Part shown: piece by piece, positions 10,970-21,468 of the stretch | Layout of the letters: each line of letters opens with the position of its first letter | Numbering within the stretch: the stretch's first letter is position 1 | NCBI GenBank assembly: GCA_015680685.1 | Contig: MNCI01009207.1 | Span: forward strand, 42,045 to 82,689 | Source of the DNA: Gnetum montanum | Lineage: Eukaryota; Streptophyta; Gnetopsida; Gnetales; Gnetaceae | DNA length: 40,645 nucleotides | Reading direction: 5' to 3' | Notes under the pieces: model-generated | What the model saw: the letters and a program-made list of their open reading frames with translations, nothing else | Told to the model about the DNA's origin: nothing | The model's database searches: none | Made by a program: the position numbers and the translations under genes

Positions 10970-12560
10970 CATCATATAGAGGGCAATGTCATTTAAAACC
11001 CTTAAGAAGTTGGCGTAGCAGATCTTCATGAAGAGTACGTTGTGGATGTATATGACACTTGGAACTATTATCCCATTGAAACACAACGTAAGGGAGATAA
11101 ATGTCAGGAGAAACTCCATGAAGCTATAAAGGGAAAACATTACACTAACCCCTTGTTCCTACTAGATCAAGAGGACAATGAGGATCCTCCCTTAGAAGGC
11201 TCTTAACATGAAGATTCTTGACCCCTTGTTAATGATGGTGAGGGTGAGAAGTTGATCCTACAATCAACTATTCATAAGCTAGGTTTAAGGAAGAGTGATA
11301 GCCAAGGTAGGGACTCGAATGAACATTGCAATAACAAGGGATATAATGATGGAGATCATAAAAAGTGTAAGAGTGATGGTAGACACCACGATGGTAATGG
11401 CGGTCCACCTTCCTCTTCATCCTGTTCATTCGATTCCAAACATTCCTCTTCATTTGATGGTTCTCATGGAAGCCACCATCGAAACAATTGTGATGAAGCT
11501 AATCAATGAAATAATAATAACCATGAAGGCCACCAAAATCAATGGGGTGGTTGAAACAATCATTGGCATCATCAATGCAATGATGATGATGAACCTTTAC
11601 TGGTGACTTGAAGTATGCTTGACATTATAGAGGTAGTAAGGATTCCAACTTGGCATATGAAGGATTGTTGGATCAAATGCCTAGATATGAACAATATCCC
11701 AAGATTTGAGGGGGGATATAATTTTGATCCGTAGACACATCTACAAGCATGTTAAGATGCCTATGCCTTACAGAATATTGAGAATGAGTGGCAGAAACTC
11801 AAGATTTTCCCAAGGACACATACAAGAATCTGGAGTGTACGCATTAAATCCTCTCTTAGCATTTAGACAAGCTCCAAGACTATTGCCTTATCCTCAAGGT
11901 AGTCCAAGACAGTTCCACCAGCAATAATAAGCTTAATATCCAAGTGGAACTCCTCTACAACCTTATGAATAGTACCAAAAATGGTACTAACCACAATCAT
12001 GGGGAATGCCACCACCAAGGAAGTAGTACCCTTATAGGTACCAAAATCCATACAGGTACTATATTCAGCAACCCATCTCCCCTACAAGTTTAGCAAGTTA
12101 GGCATCATTCCAGCATCATTATTACCCTCCGAAATACCACCAAACACATTCACCATCTAAATGAGGGAAAAACCCATATTCCAATCCTTATCAGCTTCCA
12201 CATCCCTCTGCACCTACACCTCCACCTTCAACTCAATTACCTCTTGCTCCATCCATGTAGGGTGAAATTCCTTCACAACCATAGCAATGAAATGTTACAA
12301 CGACTATACACTCACAACCAATTTTTTAACCAAGTGGTCCAGATAATCGATCAAGGAAACGACCTTTCTTTTGGCCTAGCAGTCCTCTCTAGCCCTCATA
12401 ATCTACTCTAGTTGATCACCCTACAACTCTAGTACCCTCATCCTCTACATCAAATACCTTCAAGCATCCTTCAAACCAAGTGCCACCTAGGATCCGCACT
12501 ATAATGTTAACTCATGCTATTTCTAAATAGATCAAGGCTAGCAACCTTGCTACAAAATGA
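10970..12560 (+). pseudogene. B gag (broken, central core missing)
   Basis: Structural protein remnant. One frame reads from about 10970 to 11757 with internal stops: an acidic N-terminal part (DQEDNEDPP), a His/Asp/Ser-rich stretch at 11300-11590, and the conserved block LDMNNIPRFEGGYNFDP near 11680-11735. After a shift come DAYALQNIENEWQKLK (11756-11810), then directly the Pro/Tyr/Gln tail (PQSWGMPP, NPYRYYIQQPISPTS near 11990-12090). The retrotransposon-gag core present in A1 at 4260-4530 is absent between them. A Ser/Pro/Thr-rich linker leads to the protease. Stops are numerous. Confidence 0.7.
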
Positions 12561-13320
12561 TCTAATCTAGGAAGTTCGCTTATCTTTCTATAGATTACTA
12601 GACAAGAGCCATGCAAGGCTCTTCTTGACTCTAGTTCTAGAGTTAACCTCATCTCCCATGATATGTATAAAGCTTGGAACCTACCACCTCTTAAGAAGAG
12701 TAACATTTGTTTAGAATTAGTAGATTAATTAATTACAGTCCCTTTGGGATTAGTAGAGGACATTGTGACCAAAGTTTGTGCGTGGTCCTATCCTGTTCAT
12801 TTTCTGGTAATCAAGGTGGACAATTGCAAAAGTGACTTCCCCATCATCATGGGAAGGGCTTAGTTAAGCACAGTCAATGCATGAATGGGTATAAGTGACC
12901 TATCTCTTTAAATATCTAAGGAGAATGAGTTAGGAAAATTTGAGAAGAAGTGTATTCCATGCATCGTGTACAACGATAACAAGTGCAATTGCATGTAAAA
13001 GATTTGGTTAATCAAAAGCACATACATGAAGGCTTGCAATCAGTGTGTGCAAGAAATTAATATACAACGATATTTGTACACAACAGCCACAAAGCAGGAG
13101 GGCACCTAGTGGCTGATAGCTGATTTAGATAGTAGCACAATATGCATGGAGCCAATTGAGAGCTTAACATGTGCATATGTAGAAGGCATGGACAAAATTG
13201 AACAAGCCCATTCCAAATTCTCTAATGAAGATAATGATAACTATTGGGGAGAGTTGGTGATNATTCTCTAATGAAGATAATGATAACTATTGGGGAGAGT
13301 TGGTGATCCTTGATCACTTC
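12561..13320 (+). pseudogene. B aspartic protease (broken)
   Basis: Retroviral-type aspartic protease that would cut the Gag-Pol polyprotein. The active-site loop reads LLDSSSRVNLIS at 12621-12656, with Asp at 12627-12629. The Gly expected in the D-S/T-G triad is Ser. DMYKAWNLPPLKK, VPLGLVEDIV and a C-terminal FPIIMGRA (about 12838-12860) follow, as in Ty3/gypsy proteases. In-frame stops interrupt it at several places. The N and 45-bp duplication at 13217-13307 fall in the linker to RT. Confidence 0.75.
13217..13307. other. assembly join: N at 13262 between 45-bp identical copies
   Basis: The 45 bases 13217-13261 (ATTCTCTAATGAAG to GTTGGTGAT) are repeated exactly at 13263-13307 around a single N. 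This is the same pattern as at 7370 and probably an unmerged overlap; it adds a false duplication to the B polyprotein region. Confidence 0.8.
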
Positions 13321-14330
13321 AAGCAAGAGCCCTTAGAACTAAAAACTTTACTAGTTAGAATGGAGTATGCATTTTTAAAGAATGGTAAAATAATCATCAT
13401 TAATGCCAAACTTGCTCCTAAACAAAAAAGAAAAGTTGTTGAAAGTGGTAAATAAATGGTCAATAGCCTTCACTTGGTCAAATTTAGAGCTAACAAGAAT
13501 TGATCCAAGGATATTTCATCACTACATCTACATTGACTTGGCCATGAATCCTAGAAGGTAGTTGCAGAGGCAACTAAACACCAAATTGAAGCAAATCATT
13601 AAGAAGGAAATAGAGCAACTCCTCAAGGTTGGGTTTATCTATCCAATTGCAAATAATGAGTGGGTTAGCCACTCGTAATTGTACTAAATAAAGGTGGTAA
13701 ATGGCAGGTTTGCATTGACTTTAGGTTGTTAAATATGATAACATTTAAGGATTAATTTCCTTTATCATTCGTGGATCAAGTATTAGATACCATATCTAGG
13801 CATTGTTATTATAGTTTCTTACATGGTTATAGTGGCTATAACCACATCCAAATTATGCTAAAAAACCAAGTCAAGACAACATTCATGAGTCCCTAGGAAA
13901 ATTTTACATACTGTAAGATGTCATTTGGCCTATGCAATGCCCATGCAACATTTCAACTCTTGGTCCTTAGTATCTTTCAACAACAGATCGATAGTGGTGT
14001 TGAAGTCTTCATGGATGACTTCTCCACCTATGAAGCTACCTTTGAGCAACCCTTAGACTGACTTGAGCAAGTACTGAAGAGATGTGTTGAGACAAACCTA
14101 TGGCTCAACTAGCAAAAGAGCCATCTCATGGTCTAAGAAGGCATTGTTCTAGGGCACCGAATTTCACAAAAAGGGATTGAGGTAGACCCAGAAAAGATAA
14201 GGTTCATCCAAGGAATAACATACCAACCAGAGACCATTAAAGATGTTTGGTCATTCCTTGGACATAATGGTTACTACCGGTGCTTTATTGAGAATTTCTC
14301 TAAGATTGCAAAGCTATTGGTAGAACTTAC
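13321..14330 (+). pseudogene. B reverse transcriptase (broken)
   Basis: RNA-dependent DNA polymerase of a Ty3/gypsy element. A lead-in similar to Athila-type RT (LKTLLVRMEYAFL) is followed by the fingers motif WQVCIDFRLLN near 13700-13740, DQVLDTI, MSFGLCNAHATFQ near 13918-13956, and the catalytic box FMDDFSTYE near 14008-14035, with the two catalytic Asp residues intact. A GHRISQKGIEVDPEKI block (about 14155-14200) and a SFLGHNGYYR thumb motif (about 14252-14282) come next. Stops lie at about 13756, 13894 and 14060, with others mainly at former Gln or Trp codons. Confidence 0.85.
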
Positions 14331-14820
14331 AAAGAAGGATGCACCTTTCATTTAGACCAAGGAATGTGAAAATGCATTCCAACAATTAAAAGAGAAACTT
14401 GTAGAAACACCAATCCTACAAGCACAAGATTGGTTCAAACTCCATATCATGATGGATGCATCTAACTATGCTTTGGAAGTTGGGCTCATGCAAATGGATG
14501 ATAAGAAATGTCAATATTATATCCACTACGCAAGTCTAAACATTGTGGGAGCATAGTTAAATTACATCATCAGAGAGAAGGAATTAATGGCAATGATGTA
14601 TGCATTAGAAAATTTTAGGCATTATGTGTTAGATTATAAAGTATTCATACATATGGACCACAATGTAATTCGATTCCTTGTGAATAAGTCAACGATGAGC
14701 CCTCATGTTATACGATGGCTTGTGATCTTGTAGGAATTCAATCTTACTATGGTAGATCAAAAAGGAACTGAGAATGTGGTCATTGACTATCTTTCTTACT
14801 TGAGACGGGATAACAAAGAT
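14331..14820 (+). pseudogene. B RNase H (broken)
   Basis: Degrades the RNA strand during reverse transcription. It starts after the KKDAPFI connection. It includes MMDASNYALEVGLMQ at about 14452-14496 (first catalytic Asp in MDAS), REKELMAMMYALENFRHY near 14576-14630 (Glu present), FIHMDHN near 14647-14667, and DYLSYLRR near 14788-14811 (terminal Asp). Stops occur at 14354 and about 14554. No second, archaeal-type RNase H domain was recognised. Confidence 0.8.
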
Positions 14821-16205
14821 GAGAATAACTTGCTCTCTGATCAATTTCTAAATGAACTCCTCTTTGCTAGAGTAATAAATGAACACACACCTGAAAAAGA
14901 AATATGGTATAATGGCATCCTCATATATCTTCTCACTCAAGAGATGCCACAAGACTTGGATTTTAGGAAAAAGCAACAATTTGTTCATTAATTCAAATAC
15001 TTCATGGAAATTAATGGACACCTTTACAAGGTATGTGCTAATGGCCTAATTCGTTGGTGTATCCCTGATGAAGATCAACTACGCGTTCTCCAAGATGCTC
15101 ATGAAGGACCTTGTGAAGGCCACTATGTAGGGAGACGCATGGCCATAAAAATATTGATGGCAGGGTACTATTGGTCCACAATCTTTAGGGATGCTCACTA
15201 GTTTGTCAAGCCTTGTGAATGTTGTCAACATGATGGGGGGATGACCACTCATATGGAAGGTCCAGAACAGTGGGTTCAACCACTAGAACCTTTCGGCATA
15301 TGGAGCATTGAATTTGTGGATCCCATCACACCCATGTCTAATGGGAAAGCATATATTATAGTAGCAGTTGACTATATTGCACAAAATGGGCTGAAGCGGC
15401 AACCATTACAGATTACACATTATCGACTGCCATTAGATTTATACAACAACATATCGCTAATAGGTTTGGGGTGCCACGTTCACTAATTTCTGATAATGGG
15501 ACTCATTTCATGGGTGTTACATTTAGAAAATTAATGCAATGCTTGGGGATAGAACATAAATTAATAACACCTTACCATCCTGAAGCCAATGGTTAAGCAG
15601 AGGTAACCAACTGAGAGATTACAAAAATATTAACACAAATCATTAGCAAATATAGAAAGGATTGGAGCACAAAACTTAATGATGCTCTCTAGGCTTATCA
15701 ATCAACTTGGAAACTTCCTATTGGATATTCCCCCTATCAGTTAGTGTACGGGAAACTTCCAACACTCTCAATTCAATCTGAGCTCTATACGCTCTCAACG
15801 ACCTATGAACTAAACCTTAACCTAAGTTTAGCACAAAAGGAGAGATTGATCAATTTAAACATGCTAGAAAAAAATCACTTAGTGGCCCTATCATTGAATG
15901 AGGTAAACAAGGTATTGAGCAAGCAATGCCATGACCTTAGAATTAGAAAAGTAAGGTTTCAACCAGGAGATAAGTTCCTCTACTAGAACCCTACACATGT
16001 ACCTCAATAGGCAAAATTTCAAACATTATGGGAGGGATCTTATATAATTGATCAAACCTTTCCCTTTGGGGTCATGATAATTTACAAACCTAAAAACCCA
16101 AATAAAAAGTAGTTGGTTAATATTCAACAAATTAAACCTTTCTTAGAACCAAGAAAGGCTAGTGTAACTAGTGCCTCACTTGATGGACATCCACGTTCTA
16201 TCTTT
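14821..16205 (+). pseudogene. B integrase (broken)
   Basis: Would insert element cDNA. The zinc-binding region has HEGPCEGHYVGRR and CECCQ (about 15100-15230). The catalytic core begins WSIEFVDPI near 15304-15330, where the usual first catalytic Asp is Glu. A frameshift near 15385 moves the frame before KWAEAATITDY. SDNGTHF (about 15489-15510) carries the second Asp, and PEANG-stop-AEVTN (about 15580-15612) the Glu. The C-terminal part has FQPGDKFLY and IIYKPK, then LVNIQQIKPFLEPRKASV ending at a TAG about 16209. Further stops are present. Confidence 0.85.
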
Positions 16206-17856
16206 TAGATCTCCTCCTTCCAACTCAGTCATGGGGAGATGGACATCTATGCTAACCATTACCATGGCCTCTCAATTTTTATACCCCTTTTGTTTTTCAT
16301 ATTTTTGATTTTACAAATTTTTTATTTTCAAATTTTTTTAATTTTATATCATTTTTAATACATTTAATTTTTTTTAATTATTTTACACTTTCTCATATAT
16401 TTTAATTTTTTTTTTGTTTCTTATGTTTCTTTTGATTAAGTGTGATATTTTCTCATTTTAACTAATAAATCTGCTTTATTGTCATAGGACACAATGCTGT
16501 TATTGCTATTTGCTAATGATGGTTTGTGCTTAATGTGTGATTGTTGATGTCTGGTTTCTATTTTTGAATTCTAATGTTTGATAACTTTAACATGGTCTAT
16601 TTTTCATGGGATAGGCAGTGAGTCCATGTCATCTACCCATCCAAAGAACTCTATGGTTTCCCTTATTCTAGGAATTTGAGGTTCCTTTTTCATTAAAGAA
16701 ACTTTTAATCAATCAGTGACCTTGGTAGTTTTAGAATTAGGAAGAATCCAAAAGGTTGTAAAGGGTGCGACTTCAAGGGAACTTAATATTTTTTTACTCT
16801 TCTTCTTGCTTAAGTGCTTGAGTGTTTCTTGTAGACATCTTACCATTCCATACCACCAATGATAGGAAGACAAATAATGTTATTGCATGGTGTGGTTCCC
16901 ATCAGTCAAAGAAAATGATGGGAATTCAAAGCACACCCCTTTGACATGAATAAGTCCTCACATGGCATGGTTCCCATTTCAAAAAAAAAAAAAACAAGCA
17001 AACAATGGAAATTCAAAGCACACCCCTTGGACAAATAAAAGGGCTACAAGCACTAGTTATGGGACTCATAAGACATACACATATGCATAAAGGTTCCCTC
17101 TAACTAAGGCCCCCTCTCTCTCACTTCTTACTTCTTTTCTCCTCTTTGTGGAATAGTGGTTTTCTTGCGGGGACACTCTTGTGTCTCGAGTCGGTGGATC
17201 GATCTTAGAGTGGCAATGCAAAGTCACTAAAAGTGGATGGCTTTGGTCTAGACTAAGGATGGAACTTCTTAGGTCATTTTAACCACAACTCCACAAGGGA
17301 CTTCTTATGACTTTAATTTGGAACTCCATTTCACCTTCTCTATCATCCATCCATGCTACCATAACTCACCTCACTATCAAGTTCTATGTTATGCTATATG
17401 TCTCAATTTGACGTATTGGGATTCTTGAGTGGATTCTTTTTGGTTGGTCCTTAACTTTTCATGATTGTTAAATTGACTATGGGGCCCACAAATTCCTTAG
17501 TTCAGGTTATGCAAGGGCAAAAAGGACATGAGCTTGCTATGGGGAGGATTCACTTGCATAGCTTTTGGCTTGATTAGTTAAGGTTTCTTACCTTTGACAT
17601 CACTACAATCTTATATTTTGTATTTTCAATTGTGTAAACCACTCAGTACTCCTTAATCTTTCATTGCATTCATCCATTAAATTAAATTTTCTCCATTTTT
17701 AAAAATTTATGAACTTCAGTGCCCTCTTCTCTTGATTTCATACTATTCTTGGTCTTCTAGGCTTTCATTTGACCCCAATTTTATCAAAAAATTCTCTATA
17801 TTTTGAAAGTTTGACCAAAGTCAATGAAAGTTAATGGTGGTAACAACTACATTGAA
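16206..17856 (+). other. B post-pol spacer (non-coding)
   Basis: No gene is visible. It opens with a polypurine-like TCATGGGGAGATG (16229-16241), followed by T-rich runs to about 16440. It includes an imperfect tandem duplication (16885-17031) and blocks shared with A2 6465-7400, ending with GGGGAGGATTCACTTGCATAG near 17540. Such long spacers between integrase and a 3' ORF are known in Athila/Tat elements. Confidence 0.65.
16885..17031 (+). repeat. 80-bp imperfect tandem duplication in the B spacer
   Basis: GCATGGTGTGGTTCCCAT...GGGAATTCAAAGCACACCCCTTTGAC (from 16885) recurs 80 bp later as GCATGGTTCCCAT...GGAAATTCAAAGCACACCCCTTGGAC (from 16965). A2 has only one copy of this block. Confidence 0.6.
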
Positions 17857-17939
17857 GAGGCCTCAATGATGCAGCTAACCCTATCGATGAGGGCTTGTTG
17901 ACAAGACCTCATTGACATAATACAAAAATACTATATATA
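17857..17939 (+). promoter_or_regulatory. U3-like promoter module upstream of the B 3' ORF
   Basis: GAGGCCTCA (17857-17865), ATCGATGAGG, CCTCATTGACATAATAC and TATATATA (17932-17939) follow each other in the same order and nearly the same spacing as GAGGCCTCA, CCTCATCGACACAATAT and TATAAATA in the B 5' LTR (9812-9886). It could drive a separate transcript of the 3' ORF about 450 bp downstream. No full LTR is present here. Confidence 0.5.
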
Positions 17940-18390
17940 CCATTGGACACTTTGGAATTCTTTATCATTTGCTCATAACACAGGGAATTTTTGCATTTTT
18001 TCATAGCCCAAAACCTTCCAAAGTCCATAACTTTCAATCTATTTGTCTAAATCACTCTATTTTTCAATCCTACACTTACCAGAGGTAAGATCTTTATCAT
18101 GGGGGCCACAAACCTTAAGGTTTTTTTTAATGCAATTTTCAAAAAAAATTTCTAACTCCCCAATGGTTAGTAACCTTAATCATACATAACATCAACTTTT
18201 TCCAAGTTAACCCTTCCAACAACCTTTAGGATGATTTATCAATGATAAGGCATAAATAGAAATAATAATTAAGTTAATTAAATCATCCATAATTACAACT
18301 TAGCCAAGTGTAACTACCCTCAAGAGTTCAGGTATCCAAATTGTTTTAAGGTTACACAATGATTGCTAATCCATGGTTCTATTGTGATTG
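17940..18390 (+). other. B leader between the internal promoter-like module and the 3' ORF
   Basis: No coding region is supported. It holds T/A-rich sequence and another TCATGGGGGCC purine tract (18097-18107), then runs to the ATG at 18391. Confidence 0.45.
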
Positions 18391-21218
18391 TAGATGGCAC
18401 CTAAACAAAAGCACCCATAGGAAGGAGAACCCTCACAACCATGGGAGAAATGACCCAAAGTTGAAAGGGACTAGTAGGAACAAGGCTAAGAACAACAAGA
18501 GGTAACCCATGTTATGGGACCTCTTCGTGAGAAGCCCGAAGTAAAATTTGTTCAACAGTTTCCAAAAGAATAAGTGCCTACAAAACAATCTCCATGAGGA
18601 GAAGCACTTGGACCTATGCCAAGGCTTGAGGTCACTTTGACTTAACCCTACCTAGATGTCATCAAGTCCCAAAAGATCCAAAGATCAGTTCTTCAAAAAA
18701 TAAACTTTAGGCCATTTTTGGAAAAAGCTCTAGAGGATGTTAGAACATAATTGCAAACCTCTCCCATGTTGCCAATCATCACGACCAGTGGGGAGTGGCA
18801 CATGGGAGAGACCTATCTCTTCTAGAATAGTCAAAGGCCAAGGTCCATTGTAAAAATCAAGGATGTTCAAGTGTCCTACTTAGCAAAGGCTATCGCATAC
18901 GCACTGGGGTTGCTAAACATTGTAACACAGTTGGTAGAGATATCAAGAAAAGATAATCCTGAGGTAAAAAGGAAGTGGACTTAGCACTACTATGGGGTGG
19001 ACCATAAGGAGTATAGTGCGCTCACACTGGTGAAGTGAATTTATTTTAAGATTGTGGCCTATTACCTCAATCCAATGGAGAGGCCATGTAAGGTGACTAC
19101 CTTCTTTGCTTGTGCATGTACCACTCTAAGCAAGAAATTCCCCGTTAACCTTCCATAGCTAATTTATTTAAAGATTGAAAAATGCTTCAAGGAGAATGAA
19201 CGTGGAAGGAGGACCTTGCCCTTTCCATGCCTTATAAGAAAACTTTGCAAGAGGATAGGTATTGTTTGCTATTTAAATAACACTCTCAAGCATGCTACCT
19301 TAGCCTAATGGGTAGAAATCATGAAAGATAAAACACCTGCAACCATTCAAGAAGAGGAGCTACCACCACCACCAACCACTCAGGAGACAACACTAGAGGT
19401 CATCCTTGAGCATCTACAACAAATCTGAGAGTAGCTCTTGAGCTAACAAGAGTAGCAAGTAGGAACAAGTGGGGCAGATCCATCTGTATATCGACCATTA
19501 ATGAGTCACCTTAATGAGGTGGCCCAAATAGTTAGCCAGATGGAGAGGGGTGGTTCCATTTTCTCTATCCAAAGAATGCACCTACCTTTGTGGTTGGATC
19601 CCAACACTCCAAAGGTAATGATGTCATTAGCAACACATCATCTATTCCTAGAAATATCTAAAAATACCACCACTTTCTCGATTAGGTTTGAAGAAGGTGA
19701 GGAGGTAACTATCTTGGTGATGCAACACTAAGGGTAGAAAATAGTGGCAGAAGTGGTAGCTGATCATGTAGCTGAAGCATTGAATGCACCAATGGCATCT
19801 GTACCAAATGTATTTACACTCCAAGATGTGTAGATGTCCACAGGCATGGTCAATGAGATATTGAACGTAGCCCAACACAGAAAATTGTTGGAACGATTGG
19901 TAAGAATTGGGTAACAAACTCCAAGTATCTTTGATCTTTTGGAGAACATCATTGCAACCTAGTTAGAGTTGCTGAATGCAAGGGGCAGATGCATCATTTT
20001 GGAAGGGTAACTAGAAAAAACTCAAGAGCAAAATCAATGCTTGGCCATAGAGGTTGCTGAACTTTGTGCTTGACTTACAAAATAAATAATCCTTAGCCTA
20101 GCAACAACTAGAGATGAAGCTATTAAATAGCTTCAAGAACAATTTCAAAAGGCTGAGGAGGAAGAAATAATGGCCATCTTCAAATACTACATGGCAGAAG
20201 TTGAAACGCATTCAATTAAAAATGACTTGAATCAAATGTGACAAGAAAATGAAGCATTGATCATGTAAAATCATCGCTTATGAAATGTTGATGCTCAAAG
20301 AGATCAAATGTAAGAATTCATTCATAAACATTGAACTAATGAAATTGGCTGCAAAGAATTGTAATCTATCAATGGAGGAGGTACGCACCTTGTGTCAAAA
20401 TTCTACCATTGAAATTACTGCTTGGAAGAATGAGGCTCTCAAGTTTGAGAAAGTGAAAAATCAGTACAGGGACTAGGTTGGCTTGCAAAAGGAAATTAAT
20501 GAAAAGGAAATCTAGATGGCAAAGGCTAAAGTGAACAAAGCCCTCCAGCAACTCCAGTTATGAACAGAGATGTGGCAACCATCCTTGATGGGATTGATGC
20601 CTACAACAAAGTAAAGATATGCTTGAAGGAGTTGTAGATAGAAGAAATGATAGAGTATATGGAATTAGCCAATCTCTATTATGCAAACTTGGTAATGTTG
20701 ATAGCCAGAAAACCACGATCTAAACTGGAGAAGTAGGTGGCTATCTCATATCTACTATATGAGGCCTAGTTCAAACACCATAAGGACACCAAGTAAAATC
20801 TTGAGACTACTAACACTAAACTTGAAGTTCTTAAAGGGTAATTCACAAATCAGTGATCCATCACCAAGGACCTAGCTAGACGAATTAATGACTACCAGAA
20901 GTTGAAGAACATAGTGCAAGCATTCGACATTAAATGCAAATAGTTCATTACCTAGTTTGTCAATGTCAAGGAGATATTTTCAACAATCTCGTGTCCTTGG
21001 GATGTGCCCATTCCAACCCACATTGGGAAAGCTATGTGGATGATGCATGATCCTAGGAGTAAGGAGGAGAAAATAAAAGCACCACTGGATGCTTTCCGCC
21101 TCCCACCTGAAGTTGTAGTAGCAACAAGACAACCATAGCCACCTCAACCACTACTAGTGCATGAAGCCAGCGAAGGTCCCTTAGAGCATTAGGAACCACT
21201 ACTACTTAGGATTATTTG
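18391..21218 (+). pseudogene. B 3' ORF, Athila/Tat-type accessory protein (broken)
   Basis: A long decayed reading frame between the spacer and the 3' LTR. The ATG at 18391 starts MAPKQKHP. The first part contains LPIITTSGEWHMGETYLF (about 18770-18822) and SYLAKAIAYALGLLNIVTQL, followed by YYLNPMERPCKVTTFF (about 19050-19097) and TLPFPCLIRKLCKRIGI (about 19213-19263). This layout resembles the plant-transposon-type domain often found after pol in Athila-like elements; that family call is inference. A Pro/Glu stretch (EEELPPPPTTQ, about 19352-19384) and a Lys/Glu-rich, coiled-coil-like tail follow (20000-20900). The frame ends near 21192-21218. Stops, mostly at former Gln/Trp codons, occur throughout. 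The function is unknown; it is not required in A1 or A2, which lack it in the visible parts. Confidence 0.6.
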
Positions 21219-21457
21219 ATCTTCTTCAACAAGTTTCACATCATCAAGGAATGTGTTGTTCAATTTTTGAAGAGTTGTATCATGATGTTCAATTTTATGT
21301 TTTGAACACCACCATTTTTGTAATGTGTTAATTTGTACACCCGAGCATTCCATTTTTTATCAAGTTAGTCAAGTTTGTTTTGTTGAAAGAAAAGTCAATC
21401 AATAATCCCATACCTTACCAATTTTGTAAAAGAACTCAATAATAAGTTTTCATTCAA
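21219..21457 (+). other. B 3' untranslated region
   Basis: AT-rich sequence between the 3' ORF and the polypurine tract. No further ORF or motif was found. Confidence 0.5.
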
Positions 21458-21468
21458 TCATGGGGGTA
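21458..21468 (+). other. 3' polypurine tract of B
   Basis: TCATGGGGGTA abuts the TGATGAG start of the 3' LTR. This is the usual position for plus-strand priming. Confidence 0.7.

Noticed and set aside
11268-11606. Three overlapping frames in the B gag region
   Set aside because: Only the frame at 11252-11509 fits the gag continuity; the Met/Ile-rich and minus-strand ones are shadows of the biased His/Asp stretch.
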